DNA of 64,000 nucleotides from Acinetobacter sp. NIPH 298 (lineage in GTDB: Bacteria > Pseudomonadota > Gammaproteobacteria > Pseudomonadales > Moraxellaceae): the NCBI RefSeq assembly GCF_000369505.1, contig NZ_KB850055.1, forward strand, positions 620,001 through 684,000. The letters run 5' to 3'. The notes below the pieces were generated by a model, which had not been told where the DNA came from, made no database searches, and saw nothing but the letters and a program-made list of their open reading frames with translations. The stretch's first letter is position 1, and each line of letters starts with the position of its first letter. Positions 1 through 9,136 of the stretch are shown here, one piece after another. The translations under genes and the position numbers were made by a program.

Positions 1-369
1 TACACGTAAAGTTGAAAGTGAGTTGCCCCACAATTCACGGTTTGGTACAGCATACTCATTGCGGCCACATTTCTGCCAATCTCTTGCGGTTCTTAATAAT
101 TCAAAACTTGGGATAATGTGAGCGACTTGATTACGTGTTAAAAACTGTTCATATTCGCGAACACGGGCATAGTTTTCACCTTGTGCTAACCAGCGACGAT
201 AGGATGCTGGCTCTACTTTATCTGGTGTTGGTCGAGTAACCGTTACTTTTTCCTGAGGAATATGGATTCGTTTACCTTTGCTTACTTCTGTCTTTGAACT
301 GACACAGCCGACCATCATCACAGGGATGATAAAAAATGATAAAAAACCCTGTAATTTATTTCGCAACAT
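1..369 (-). CDS. lipoprotein, possible M15-like peptidase (3' part outside window)
   Basis: Incomplete: 123 in-frame codons run from the ATG at 369 to the window edge. The N-terminus is a short basic-hydrophobic segment ending in V-G-C, a lipoprotein signal, so the protein is probably anchored in the envelope. Downstream, residues such as SFELLRTARDW and YAVPNRELWGN resemble the start of zinc peptidase M15-like (D-Ala-D-Ala carboxypeptidase-type) domains, which I recognise only loosely; the metal-binding residues would lie outside the window. An upstream ATG at 383 is in another frame. Confidence 0.5.
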   Translation of the reverse strand, partial: MLRNKLQGFLSFFIIPVMMVGCVSSKTEVSKGKRIHIPQEKVTVTRPTPDKVEPASYRRWLAQGENYARVREYEQFLTRNQVAHIIPSFELLRTARDWQKCGRNEYAVPNRELWGNSLSTLRV

Positions 370-462
370 AAAAGGCAGTTCATAATTTATAGACACGTTA
401 TTTTAATGCAAAATAACGCAGGTATAATGGGACAATTGCAAAGAAATGTGTGATTCAAGTAT

Positions 463-490
463 TAAAAAAGACCAGTAAAACTGGCCTTTT
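463..490 (-). terminator. terminator of fdxA
   Basis: On the minus strand a GGCCAGT/ACTGGTC stem with a short T loop is followed by a run of T's, just past the fdxA stop codon. Confidence 0.7.
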
Positions 491-493
491 CAA

Positions 494-823
494 TTACTTT
501 TCTAAATATTGCAGCTTATTTGGTTTTCCATTCCATTCTTCACGATCTGCAGGTTGTTCACCAATTTGAGTGATATTGTTACCTGCCCATTTTTCAGATA
601 ATTCAGTATTGAGCTCAATAAAGATTTCTTGACCTTCAGGTAGTTCATCTTCAGAGAAAATCGCATTTGCTGGGCACTCAGGTTCACAAAGCGCACAGTC
701 AATACATTCATCTGGATTGATGACAAGAAAGTTCGGGCCTTCATAAAAACAATCGACAGGGCAAACTTCAACACAATCTTGATATTTACATTTAATACAA
801 TTTTCAGTGACAACAAAGGTCAT
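494..823 (-). CDS. fdxA: 7Fe ferredoxin FdxA
   Basis: Small cytoplasmic electron carrier with one [3Fe-4S] and one [4Fe-4S] cluster. The 109-residue protein has the family cysteine pattern: C9, C12, C17, C21 and C25 in the first half ([19 protein letters not shown]) and C40, C43, C46 and C50 in the second ([14 protein letters not shown]), each set ending in Cys-Pro, as in Azotobacter ferredoxin I. Length is normal. Monocistronic, with its own terminator. Its redox partner is not visible here. Confidence 0.95.
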   Translation of the reverse strand: MTFVVTENCIKCKYQDCVEVCPVDCFYEGPNFLVINPDECIDCALCEPECPANAIFSEDELPEGQEIFIELNTELSEKWAGNNITQIGEQPADREEWNGKPNKLQYLEK

Positions 824-1049
824 GGCGACAGCTACCTAAAAATACGGTTTTTGTTTGGAATGGGCTATTGTAGGCAAAAATGGGGGGAACAAACAATTGC
901 TTTTATTGATATTGTTTATTTATACATATGAAAAACAGGGTAACATATTGATAAAAATAAATATGTTATATTGATTCGTTGATTTTTAAAGACATAGTGC
1001 GGTTAAGTATTTGTCTTAATCAGTTGTTTTTATCTTTCCCTTTTGGATT

Positions 1050-1616
1050 TCATTGTGCGTTGTTTTTGATAAATGACTCTATAGAACACATCAGGTGAAT
1101 ATCTTCTGGTTCTAACCCCCATAGATGTTGATCCGGTTGCGCTAATAGTTGGGCACCATGTTTGAGATAAAAGTCTACCGTTCGTTTACTTGATGTTGCT
1201 GAAATATAGAGTTGTTTAGCACCCAATTGTTGTGCTGACTCTATTGCGGAATGCATGAGCAGTGCCCCAATGCCTTGACCTTGGTGATCTGCATCAACAT
1301 AAAAGTATTGCAATAATTTTGCTTCAGGATAATCTGGAATAAGTTGATTGGATACGACTTGAACACCAATTAACTGATCATGTGAGTTAAATACCCCGAT
1401 ACATAATCCGCCTTGTTGATGGATTTGTTTTAATAAAGGTGGATCATTATCTAGATGAAAGGCATCCCAATTCTCAACATCATAAAAACAATCGACTATG
1501 TCTAAATGTTGTTTGTGTTGCACGTACATTTGAGTGATTAATTCGCGACGACTGATCTGTTGCCAGATTAAATCGATTTCTGAAATCTGTAGTTTTCTGA
1601 GCACAAAATTCAGCAT
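1050..1616 (-). CDS. GNAT family N-acetyltransferase
   Basis: Acetyl-CoA-dependent acetyltransferase of unknown substrate. The acetyl-CoA binding motif appears as DADHQGQGIGALLMHSA (Q/RxxGxG/A), followed by the C-terminal 'FYLKHGA' strand typical of GNAT proteins. The frame stays open up to a GTG at 1721, but that codon lies in the loop of the hairpin after mutS. I prefer the ATG at 1616, preceded by AAGGGA; an ATG at 1640 is also possible. It lies just downstream of mutS in the same direction but is separated from it by the hairpin. Confidence 0.8.
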   Translation of the reverse strand: MLNFVLRKLQISEIDLIWQQISRRELITQMYVQHKQHLDIVDCFYDVENWDAFHLDNDPPLLKQIHQQGGLCIGVFNSHDQLIGVQVVSNQLIPDYPEAKLLQYFYVDADHQGQGIGALLMHSAIESAQQLGAKQLYISATSSKRTVDFYLKHGAQLLAQPDQHLWGLEPEDIHLMCSIESFIKNNAQ

Positions 1617-1699
1617 TTGTCCCTTCGATTGATTACTCATTTTATTCTGATGATGGGGGGATGATATAACGATGCGGTTTATCTTTTTCACAAATTTTT

Positions 1700-1737
1700 C
1701 CCCAGAACAAGTCTCAGTCACTCGTTCTGGGAAAATG
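1700..1737. terminator. hairpin after mutS
   Basis: Long inverted repeat: CCCAGAACGAG pairs with CTTGTTCTGGG, extended by flanking T/A pairs, immediately after the mutS stop. There is no strong U-tract beyond the stem, so it may be a weak terminator or an RNA-end stabiliser. Confidence 0.5.
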
Positions 1738-1740
1738 TCT

Positions 1741-4380
1741 TTAGGATCTCAGTGCTGCTTTGAGTGAATAGAGTTGTTCAAGTGCTTGACGAGGCGTAAG
1801 ATCATCTACATCAATGCGTTGTAACAAATCTAAAGCTGGTGAATGGACTTCCACTTCAATAATTTTCTCAATCACTTGTGTTTCAATTTGAGGATCAATT
1901 GAACTGAATAAATCTGTTTGCACAGTTTTTTGCAAGATGTGATGTTGTTGCTTTTCAAGAATTTTCAAACGCTTTTGCGCTTCTTTAATCACACTTGCTG
2001 GAATACCCGCCAATTTTGCAACTTGTAAGCCGTGACTTTGACTTGCGGGGCCATGCTGAACTTTGTGTAATAAAATTAAATTACCATTCAATTCCTGTGC
2101 AGTAACGTGATAGTTATCGATACCTGTTTCACTGCCAAGTTCAGTCAGCTCAAAATAGTGGGTGGCGAAAAGGCATAGACATTTCACACGCTTAGTCAAA
2201 TCAAGTACACATGCCCAAGCCAAAGAAAGGCCATCATAAGTGCTGGTTCCACGACCAACCTCATCCATTAACACCAAGGACTGGTTGGTGGCATGATGCA
2301 AAATCTGTGAGGTTTCGGTCATCTCGACCATAAACGTTGATTTTCCAGTTGATAAATCATCGGCTGAACCAATACGGGTAAAAATACGATCAATTGGACC
2401 AAGTTTTGCAGATTTTGCGGGAACGAAACTTCCACAATAGGCAAGAAGGCTAATCAGTGCGGTTTGACGCATAAATGTCGATTTACCACCCATGTTTGGA
2501 CCAGTAATGATCGCCATACGGTGCTGTGCATCTAAAAATGTATCATTTGGGGTAAACGGTGTTTTATTTAAAGCTTCTACTACAGGATGACGACCTGCTT
2601 GAATCTTAATCCCTGTTTCAGGACTGAATTCTGGCCGAGCCCAATTGTTTAATCGTGCTTGATGGGCAAAGTTGGCAAGTACATCAATATATGCAATTGC
2701 AGCACTCATCATTTGTAAATGTGCAATGTTTTGGCGTAATTCATCCAACAATGACTCAAATAACAGTTTTTCACGTGCTAATGCGCGAGACTCACTAGAA
2801 AGTACTTTGTCTTCAAAGCTTTTCAGTTCAGGGGTGATATAACGTTCAGCATTTTTAAGGGTTTGACGACGGATGTAGTCCGCTGGTGCTTGTTCTGCTT
2901 GAGCACGAGTGAGTTCTATATAATAACCACTGACACGGTTATAGCCGATTTTAAGTGTATTGATTCCAGTACGTTGACGTTCTCTAATTTCTAAATCAAT
3001 TAAGAATTGACCTGCATGATCACGGATCTTGCGCAGTTCGTCCAATTCCTCATCATAGCCTTCTGCAATTACATTACCATCACGCAAGAGTACGGGTGGA
3101 TTTTCTACAATCGCTGCCATTAACTGCTGATACAAGCTTTTAAAGTCACCAAGCTCATGATCAAGTTGGGTCAATAATTTAGATTGTTTTGCTTGTAGAA
3201 CAGGCGCTAATGCATGGCGTAAAAAAGGAATTTGCGCACAGGCATGACGTAGTTGGACTAAATCACGAGGACGGGCACTGCCTAAGGCCACGCGACTTAG
3301 AACGCGTTCGATATCGCCAATTTCTTTTAGCACTAAACGCAGCGGTGCTTCATGGTAGCCCTTTAACAGCTGTTCTGTAGCATCAAGGCGGGCATCTAAA
3401 ACGGCTGTATCACGAATGGGTTGCATCAGGGTTCGGCTGAGTAAGCGTCCGCCCATAGCTGTTTGACAGTCATTCACCAGTTGAAACAGGGAGGTACCAT
3501 GGTCAAATAACGGTTCAATAATTTCTAGATTACGACGTGTAATTGGGTCGAGTGCAATAAAATCGGTGCTTTGTTCGATTTGAATTGCGCGAATATGGGG
3601 TAGCGCCGTTTTTTGTGTTTCTTTGGCATAGTGAATCAATGCCGCAGCGGCAGCCTTTGCTAGCGGAATTGGATCTAATCCAAAACCCGATAAAGTCGAG
3701 ACAGAGAATTGATCACATAAGGTTTTTTGCGCGTTATTTAAATTGAAATCAACGTTTGGTCGTTTGGTAATTGGGCAGTCAATATTCTTTTTAATCTGCT
3801 CAATAATATCTTGATCAACTAAATCTTCGTCGATCAAAATTTCACTTGGCATTAAACGAGCCAGTTCAATCGGAAGTTGCTCGGGTTTATAGTCTTGTTG
3901 TTGAACTTTAAAAATACCTGCACTGAGGTCTAGCAAGGCGAAACCAACTTGATTTTGTTGGATACATAGCGCAACAAGATTTGAGGACTGATAGCTACCA
4001 AGTAAAGCATCATCGGTTAAAGTACCCGGTGTTAGAATACGAACGACTTGCCGATCCACAGGACCTTTTCCAGTAACCTCACCGACCTGTTCACAAATGG
4101 CAACCGTCCGACCTGATTTAACCAAACGCGCAAGATAGCCTTCCGCTGCATGATAAGGTACACCTGCCATAGGAATCGGTTCACCACTGGCTTTACCACG
4201 ATGGGTTAGTGTAATACCCAACAGCTTGGCAGCAAGACGAGCATCTTCAAAGAATAGTTCGTAAAAATCTCCCATACGATAAAACAGCAGGGCGTGTTGA
4301 TGCTCCATTTTTACTTTTAGGTATTGTTGCATCATCGGGGTGTGGGAAGAGAGATCAGCCATGATTTCATTGCTATTCAT
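1741..4380 (-). CDS. mutS: DNA mismatch repair protein MutS
   Basis: Recognises mismatches and small loops and starts methyl-directed repair with MutL. At 879 residues it has normal length. The mismatch-contact F-x-E motif is at residues 39-41 (RMGDFYELF). The C-terminal ATPase has a Walker A motif (GPNMGGKST, about residue 625), a DEVGRGTS Walker B/signature region and the [11 protein letters not shown] segment. Start ATG at 4380 gives the usual N-terminus ('[12 protein letters not shown]'). Single gene with about 380 bases of non-coding DNA upstream. Confidence 0.98.
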   Translation of the reverse strand: MNSNEIMADLSSHTPMMQQYLKVKMEHQHALLFYRMGDFYELFFEDARLAAKLLGITLTHRGKASGEPIPMAGVPYHAAEGYLARLVKSGRTVAICEQVGEVTGKGPVDRQVVRILTPGTLTDDALLGSYQSSNLVALCIQQNQVGFALLDLSAGIFKVQQQDYKPEQLPIELARLMPSEILIDEDLVDQDIIEQIKKNIDCPITKRPNVDFNLNNAQKTLCDQFSVSTLSGFGLDPIPLAKAAAAALIHYAKETQKTALPHIRAIQIEQSTDFIALDPITRRNLEIIEPLFDHGTSLFQLVNDCQTAMGGRLLSRTLMQPIRDTAVLDARLDATEQLLKGYHEAPLRLVLKEIGDIERVLSRVALGSARPRDLVQLRHACAQIPFLRHALAPVLQAKQSKLLTQLDHELGDFKSLYQQLMAAIVENPPVLLRDGNVIAEGYDEELDELRKIRDHAGQFLIDLEIRERQRTGINTLKIGYNRVSGYYIELTRAQAEQAPADYIRRQTLKNAERYITPELKSFEDKVLSSESRALAREKLLFESLLDELRQNIAHLQMMSAAIAYIDVLANFAHQARLNNWARPEFSPETGIKIQAGRHPVVEALNKTPFTPNDTFLDAQHRMAIITGPNMGGKSTFMRQTALISLLAYCGSFVPAKSAKLGPIDRIFTRIGSADDLSTGKSTFMVEMTETSQILHHATNQSLVLMDEVGRGTSTYDGLSLAWACVLDLTKRVKCLCLFATHYFELTELGSETGIDNYHVTAQELNGNLILLHKVQHGPASQSHGLQVAKLAGIPASVIKEAQKRLKILEKQQHHILQKTVQTDLFSSIDPQIETQVIEKIIEVEVHSPALDLLQRIDVDDLTPRQALEQLYSLKAALRS

Positions 4381-4760
4381 GTATAAAAATCCTTAAAAAT
4401 AAACACTAAATCTCATGCTTAAAAAATTTGGCTGTCTAACCAATTGCTAGTCGAATCTAGGTAAATCTACACAAAAGTATACCTTTGGGTGTACTTTTAT
4501 TTGTGCCAAAATTGAGTCAATAGTGTGTGAGAACGTATTCAGCTTTTCTCAGCTTTGCCATCTTAACAAATTTGAGCTGATTGAGAAAAAGTAATCCTGA
4601 AATGGATGGCGAAATAAGTAGCGAAAAAGAGCTTATTAATTAAATCGTAATTTTTTATCATATAAAAAAGAAAACCGCCCCGTACAGGCGGTTGCTGAAT
4701 TTACTCAGCAAATAATAGAAGTGTGAACGGTCAAGGGCACACTTCTACAATTTTATTGAA
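4381..4760. other. intergenic region upstream of mutS
   Basis: No gene seen. It holds the mutS 5' region, a long imperfect inverted repeat around 4470-4505 (ACAAAAGTATACC facing GGTGTACTTTTATTTGT), another imperfect repeat around 4537-4591, and the terminator hairpins of the gene that ends at 4761. Confidence 0.4.
4666..4693 (-). terminator. intrinsic terminator of the gene at 4761
   Basis: On the minus strand AACCGCC-loop-GGGCGGTT is followed by TTCTTTTTT, a classic intrinsic terminator. A second hairpin (AGAAGTGTG/CACACTTCT, 4717-4746) lies between it and the stop codon. Confidence 0.75.
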
Positions 4761-5231
4761 TTACTGATCTTTATTTAGTACAGTCGTGAATTCTTCCGAT
4801 TTAAAATAAGTATCTATTTGTTCAACACTTTTTGAGTATTCGGCGATGTTTGAAAGGGGGTTCTCTACTTTTTTGCTCGAATTGAATTGGAAATCTGGTG
4901 GAATATCACTTCTAAGTGGGGGAGGTGCTTTTCTCTTCCCGTCTGTAGTGATTCTTTGAATAAAACCTGCCAACCATAAAATGAACTCATCTGTATTTTT
5001 AATTTTAGGAATTAAACTGATATCTAACTGAACCTTACAATCTTGGTTGGGCTTATTCAAACATTCTTCAAAGTCTATAAAGTTGTAAAGAAGTTTTAAT
5101 TTAGTTCCTTTAATTTCTTTACGAATTTCAATGATTAATGTGTTTAGATTTTCTAGGGTATCATTGTTAGCCGCTTTATTTTCTTGCAAGTTTCTATAGA
5201 CTTTTTCAGCTATACGTAAAAATTGTGGCAT
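4761..5231 (-). CDS. protein of unknown function, paralogue of the 7085 gene
   Basis: 156 residues, no family recognised. No signal peptide or membrane segment is visible; the sequence is rich in charged residues with likely helices in the first 90 residues and a low-complexity, proline-rich tail (KRKAPPPLRSD). It shares with the gene at 7085 an N-terminal MPQ-L--AEK-Y-NL motif, a central IDFEE-L, and DIS--PK-KN-DE-ILWLA-F-----T. The two genes face opposite ways about 1.85 kb apart. RBS upstream is AGGAGCAAGAA-like. Function unknown; cytoplasmic by inference. Confidence 0.75.
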   Translation of the reverse strand: MPQFLRIAEKVYRNLQENKAANNDTLENLNTLIIEIRKEIKGTKLKLLYNFIDFEECLNKPNQDCKVQLDISLIPKIKNTDEFILWLAGFIQRITTDGKRKAPPPLRSDIPPDFQFNSSKKVENPLSNIAEYSKSVEQIDTYFKSEEFTTVLNKDQ

Positions 5232-5956
5232 TTCTTGCTCCTGCCAAGTCCATATTATTTAGAGATTATGAAGTTTTTTTCGTTACTGATTGTATTTGTT
5301 ATGGTAGCTAGTGTGAGTAATGATGCTTTTGTGAAACAATAATGCTGGAAAGATATTAAGTTAATACTGATTTAATTTTTATAGTATTGATTTTTATGTT
5401 TATTTAAAAAGGTGATTGAATAGTAAGATTTTTATAAGAAAATATTCTTACTTCTATGTCGTTTATGTGATAAGTATTTAATTTAAATAAACTATTCGTA
5501 TTTATAGACTATCAGCGCAGTAAAAATTGGATTTAAAGCATTGTTGGCATGACAATGACTTATATTCTTAATAATTACTTTGTGATTATAGTTGGAGCGT
5601 TCTTATCTTAATCATTTTTTTATAGAGTCTTCAAAATCTTGAATTGATTTAGCTTCAAAATATTTTATTTTATACATTTTATAATCTCACTCATATTGCT
5701 TATCTGATAAATAGGTTAGACAGATAAATAATTTTTTTGATGTTCTTGTTTGTGAAATTTTTTCTATATTAAATTAAGGTTTTAGCAATGTTTTGAAATA
5801 AATTTAAAAGATTGATTTATAAGTTTATTTATAATTCTACATAATATTTTTTACATAAGTTTTCATTCTTTAAAGAAAAACTATAAAATAAGGGCTTAAA
5901 GATTACAATAAAAATGCTACTAATATAGGTCTTCAAATACATTTAAGAGGTATCGC
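5232..5956. other. AT-rich intergenic region
   Basis: About 720 bases, very AT-rich, with no gene I can support. Two tiny open frames (24 codons at 5268-5342 on the plus strand, hydrophobic; 21 codons at 5612-5677 on the minus strand) could be gene remnants or chance. Confidence 0.35.
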
Positions 5957-6118
5957 ATGTTAAAAACGATTATTACATTAGGTACAGGTGTTGCTTTGGG
6001 TTGTTATTATAAATCTCACAAGGATAAGAGTAGATTGTCTGATGATAAAAAAAGTGATGCTCATGATTTAACTGATGATGTTAAAGGTAAAAAAGTTTTG
6101 AGTAAACTTATGAAATAA
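5957..6118 (+). CDS. small unknown protein with N-terminal hydrophobic segment
   Basis: 53 codons from ATG. The first 18 residues are hydrophobic (MLKTIITLGTGVALGCYYKS) and the rest is strongly charged, rich in Lys and Asp, ending in KVLSKLMK. This suggests a membrane-tethered or secreted small protein; the G-C at residues 15-16 is lipobox-like but not canonical. Good RBS (AAGAGG, 6 bases before ATG) and a strong terminator directly after the stop support a real transcription unit. No family recognised. Confidence 0.6.
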   Translation: MLKTIITLGTGVALGCYYKSHKDKSRLSDDKKSDAHDLTDDVKGKKVLSKLMK

Positions 6119-6130
6119 ATTCAGATTAAA

Positions 6131-6157
6131 AAAGAAGCTTAAACAAGCTTCTTTTTT
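6131..6157 (+). terminator. intrinsic terminator after the 53-aa gene
   Basis: Perfect AAGAAGCTT/AAGCTTCTT stem with an AAAC loop followed by T's. Confidence 0.85.
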
Positions 6158-6320
6158 ATGAATTTGATCTTAGTGGTGATACTTATATCAATAATATAAG
6201 CATTTAAGGTATATACAGTCAAAAGAAGCAGTCTACGACTAATTTTTTAGAGCCCAGCGTAAGCTGGTATCAAAAAATATTGTGAAATAACTGAAATTTT
6301 ATTTTTTATTAGTATAAATT

Positions 6321-6350
6321 GGAGGTGATAGCCGATGATAAAAATGACTC
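6321..6350 (+). promoter_or_regulatory. strong ribosome-binding site without a sizeable gene
   Basis: GGAGGTGAT, a near-perfect Shine-Dalgarno sequence, precedes an ATG at 6335 that opens only seven codons before TAA. Either a very short peptide or the remains of a decayed gene; frames further on are interrupted by stops. Confidence 0.3.
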
Positions 6351-6507
6351 TAAAATAAGATAAATTAAACAAACTGGAAAAATTTTTATTGGTGGAGTAA
6401 AGGAATATATCAGCTCAGGCTAGGGAAAAATAGTCAGTTGATTAGTACTGTGATGGAAGTATAGAACCTATTATCTATTAGCTAAAACAAAATAGAGGTA
6501 CAGAGTG

Positions 6508-6786
6508 ATGAATAATCTATTATTGAAAAGTTTAACGATATGTTTTGTATTCAGTTTGGCTGGATGCGATAAAAATAAAGATGCTGATACAATGAGTCGA
6601 GAGGAGACAACGACTCCCCATGCTTTAGAAGCGGAACCAGTAGAAATGGATCATTCTAGAGAGGCTCAGTTGCATGATGATTTACAACATGGTAGTTCTG
6701 CTCCTGTTATGAACGAAAGTGATGAGACAGGTTTAACAAATGATAATACTCAAACGAACTTATCAAGTAGAACTCCTTCTAATTAA
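6508..6786 (+). CDS. small putative lipoprotein
   Basis: About 92 residues. N-terminal signal sequence followed by an L-A-G-C lipobox (SLAGCDK), so the mature protein would be lipid-anchored. The remainder is hydrophilic, rich in Glu, Asp, Thr, Ser and Asn (many His-Asp and Glu-Glu runs) and probably disordered. Start chosen at ATG 6508, nine bases after AGAGG; a GTG at 6505 is in the same frame. No family recognised; it sits in a run of small stress-like genes. Confidence 0.65.
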   Translation: MNNLLLKSLTICFVFSLAGCDKNKDADTMSREETTTPHALEAEPVEMDHSREAQLHDDLQHGSSAPVMNESDETGLTNDNTQTNLSSRTPSN

Positions 6787-6807
6787 AAATTAAGAATGTT
6801 AAGGATG

Positions 6808-6845
6808 TTGTGGTTAAGAATTTTCTATGAAGTTTTTAACCACAA
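6808..6845 (+). terminator. hairpin after the small lipoprotein gene
   Basis: TTGTGGTTAA pairs with TTAACCACAA around an 18-base T-rich loop, 22 bases after the stop. Confidence 0.5.
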
Positions 6846-7084
6846 TTAACTTAAGATTTCTATTCTTAGATCGATATTTTAATTGAAGATATTTTAATAA
6901 ATTTACGAAATGATGTAATGTGAATTTGGTTGCATAAAAATCATATAATGAGATACATGTCATATTTAATGTGATTTTTATGTTTTTTCTATTAAATTTT
7001 ATTTCATAACTTAAAACAATATTAACAATGGGTTACTTTAATTCTTGCGAAAATTCCTGAAGGATAAAATAAAGGAATTAACAA

Positions 7085-7516
7085 ATGCCTCAGTACTTAA
7101 AATTAGCAGAGAAAATTTACAGTAATTTAAAAGTATCAAAAGGATTCTCTGATGATCCAGTTGAGGATCTTAATAATTTGATGATTGAGTTAAGAAATAC
7201 AGTAAAAGATACAAATTTTAAGATGCTTCATCATTATATAGATTTTGAAGAATTATTGATGAACTCACAAAATGCACCTATTAATATTGATATAAGCATT
7301 TTACCAAAGAGTAAAAATAAAGATGAATATATATTGTGGCTTGCGAGTTTTGTAGAAAAAGTCACGATTCCCACTAAAAAAGTAAAACAACCAATAAAGG
7401 ATAAAGTTATTCAACCTAGCTATTGCTATGATGATTTAGGGAATATTGTAGATAAAACAAAAACAGATGAAGATGCAATAGTTTTATATTTTCAATATAA
7501 AGAAACTACAACATAA
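7085..7516 (+). CDS. protein of unknown function, paralogue of the 4761 gene
   Basis: 143 residues, soluble and charged. Aligns by eye with the protein at 4761-5231 over about the first 95 residues: MPQYLKLAEKIYSNLK, then L-NL-IELR, IDFEELL, and DISILPKSKNKDEYILWLASF. The C-terminal part differs (acidic, ends KETTT). RBS AAAGGAATTAACA before the ATG. Its stop lies six bases from the stop of the convergent DUF421 gene. Function unknown. Confidence 0.75.
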   Translation: MPQYLKLAEKIYSNLKVSKGFSDDPVEDLNNLMIELRNTVKDTNFKMLHHYIDFEELLMNSQNAPINIDISILPKSKNKDEYILWLASFVEKVTIPTKKVKQPIKDKVIQPSYCYDDLGNIVDKTKTDEDAIVLYFQYKETTT

Positions 7517-7522
7517 AATGGA

Positions 7523-8200
7523 TTAATGAAGATGGGGTGTAGATAAGGACTTAGCCCAGCTCTTCGCTTGGCAACGTGGACATTCCTGTTCTAAATGCAG
7601 TAAATGCTGCGTTGCGCCACAATTCATATAAGAGTAGAAGGTTTCTGGACTCAAATATTCAGATTTTTTATAATCTTTTGGAAACAAAGGTAAGCCCCAT
7701 TTGGTTTCTTTCTCTGTATAAAATAAAATACTCAGGGAACCATCTGTTTCCAAAACAGCAACTTTTATTTGACCTAAATGTTCTACACTCTGCTGACGCA
7801 TCTCAGCAAAAAACTCATCATGAGAATACTTTCCTTTCTTTATATCGTGTATCACCATCATGCCATCTTCAATAATACAGAGTGATTCTCCTTCTAAGAG
7901 TATTTCAATTTTTTCGTTTTTCATCATCGCCCAAGTCACTACTCGATAAAGAATAATAATTGTACTCATGACTATAAATGCTTGGATAAGCGGTATGTCA
8001 TCCATAAACATCGGATCACCAGCCGCTGATCCGAGACTTAAAATGATAGCTAGTTCAAATATAGAGAGTTGTCGGATGCCTCGTTTACCAGATAGTCTCA
8101 AGAAGAAGAGAATAAAAATAAACATGAAAAAACAACGGATAATTATTTCTAGGATAAAATCCCATGTTGTATCATGTATAAAGATGTCTAGTATTTCCAT
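7523..8200 (-). CDS. DUF421 family inner-membrane protein (YetF/YcaP type)
   Basis: 225 residues with three membrane segments in the first 90 residues, including the family hallmark R-L-S-G-K-R-G-I-R-Q-L-S-I-F-E-L. A cytoplasmic mixed domain follows (DIKKGKYSHDEFFAEMRQQSV). The C-terminus holds a Cys-x-x-Cys pair (ECPRCQAKSW) and another Cys, suggesting a small metal site. Members are linked to sporulation or envelope stress in other bacteria but have no firmly known reaction. Located among small stress-like genes. Confidence 0.85.
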   Translation of the reverse strand: MEILDIFIHDTTWDFILEIIIRCFFMFIFILFFLRLSGKRGIRQLSIFELAIILSLGSAAGDPMFMDDIPLIQAFIVMSTIIILYRVVTWAMMKNEKIEILLEGESLCIIEDGMMVIHDIKKGKYSHDEFFAEMRQQSVEHLGQIKVAVLETDGSLSILFYTEKETKWGLPLFPKDYKKSEYLSPETFYSYMNCGATQHLLHLEQECPRCQAKSWAKSLSTPHLH

Positions 8201-8246
8201 TTTTTACTACCATTTTTATTATAGATATTATTATATTACATAAATA

Positions 8247-8279
8247 AAATGAGCTTATTAAAAAATAAGCTCATTTTTT
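8247..8279 (-). terminator. terminator of the 8294 gene
   Basis: Long AAAATGAGCTTATT/AATAAGCTCATTTT stem flanked by A and T runs; symmetric, so it could act on both strands. Confidence 0.8.
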
Positions 8280-8293
8280 ACAACATGTTAGAT

Positions 8294-8614
8294 TTATATT
8301 TTATCCCAAGCATCTTTAACCGCTTGTTTAGCATGTTCCCATTTTAGCCTAGATTCAGCTTTTAGCTCTTCCCATGATTTCTCTAAACTACCTTCGACAT
8401 CTTCGAATTGAGTATCACGGTCATATTCAGAGCGTGCTCGACTACCAAGCTCATAAGCTTTTGAAAAATCTCGGTCATAATCTAAATCTGGTGTATCAAG
8501 TTGAGGTTCTTGATAATAGGGACGGGTGACATAGCTATTACGCCAATGATCATTTGGATCAATAGTAACACGTGGATTTTGCTGATGTTGATTTGTAATA
8601 TCTACTTCTTTCAT
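8294..8614 (-). CDS. small hydrophilic protein, conserved C-terminal motif
   Basis: 106 residues, strongly hydrophilic, no membrane segment. The C-terminal half (AYELGSRARSEYD, FEDVEGSLEKSWEEL, LKWEHAKQAVKDAWDKI) matches a motif I recall from many small uncharacterised bacterial proteins of the form AYR-GYESR---V---L---W--A---W. Start placed at ATG 8614 because GGAGA sits seven bases upstream; an ATG at 8632 is in frame but lacks an RBS. Its setting between a Q/N-rich protein and a DUF421 protein suggests a stress role, by inference only. Confidence 0.7.
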   Translation of the reverse strand: MKEVDITNQHQQNPRVTIDPNDHWRNSYVTRPYYQEPQLDTPDLDYDRDFSKAYELGSRARSEYDRDTQFEDVEGSLEKSWEELKAESRLKWEHAKQAVKDAWDKI

Positions 8615-8651
8615 TAGAATTCTCCGAATCACTAATCGAATGAATATAAAA

Positions 8652-8680
8652 TTTAGGAGAATATTTAACTATTCTCCTAA
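8652..8680 (-). terminator. terminator of the Q/N-rich gene
   Basis: Perfect TTTAGGAGAATA/TATTCTCCTAAA stem followed by TTTTAT on the minus strand. Confidence 0.75.
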
Positions 8681-8708
8681 ATCACTTCAGATCAAAAATA
8701 ATCAAATA

Positions 8709-8894
8709 TTACTTTTGTTGATTATTTTGATTCGATCCTTGACGATTAGCGTCTTTTTGGTTTGAACCTTGTTGTTGAGAATCGCGCTTGTCTTGTTGCT
8801 GTTGCTGATGTTGTTGCTGGCGATTATCATCATTTGGTTGTTTTCTTTGCTGATTGTTACGTTCTTCATTCGGTTGATTATTTGTATTACTCAT
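8709..8894 (-). CDS. small Gln/Asn-rich disordered protein (hydrophilin-like)
   Basis: 61 residues made almost only of Gln, Asn, Asp, Lys, Arg, Ser and Gly, with poly-Gln runs (QQQHQQQQQ) and a repeated QGSNQ unit near the end. There is no aromatic residue and almost no hydrophobic residue, so it must be disordered. Start at ATG 8894, eight bases after GAGGT; an upstream ATG at 8909 has no RBS. RBS, terminator and neighbourhood support a real gene. The composition resembles hydrophilins tied to desiccation tolerance; that role is inference. Confidence 0.65.
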   Translation of the reverse strand: MSNTNNQPNEERNNQQRKQPNDDNRQQQHQQQQQDKRDSQQQGSNQKDANRQGSNQNNQQK

Positions 8895-9136
8895 GATCGT
8901 ATACCTCATTTAACTATAATAAAATTATCTGAGTACATCAGATGGTTTTAGTAAAACATATTTTTTTATTTTGAGGTGGACGAGCATGTTTCACTATATT
9001 TAAATGTAATTGTTTTTTTATATTAACTAATTAATTAATAGAGACTTGTAGATATAACAGTCTTAGAAACAAAAACATTATTTAATATAACTTCATGTTT
9101 GTACTACAGGATGAAACAAATCAAAAAATTATATTC

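Noticed and set aside
1617..1721. N-terminal extension of the GNAT gene from a GTG at 1721
   Set aside because: The GTG lies in the loop of a long hairpin with no RBS; the sequence does not look like the start of the family.
5268..5342. 24-codon hydrophobic frame (MKFFSLLIVFVMVASVS)
   Set aside because: Signal-like but without a good RBS or conserved end; could be chance in AT-rich DNA.
5612..5677. 21-codon frame on the minus strand, MYKIKYFEAKSIQDFEDSIKK-type
   Set aside because: Too short, poorly supported RBS, no terminator; at most a remnant.
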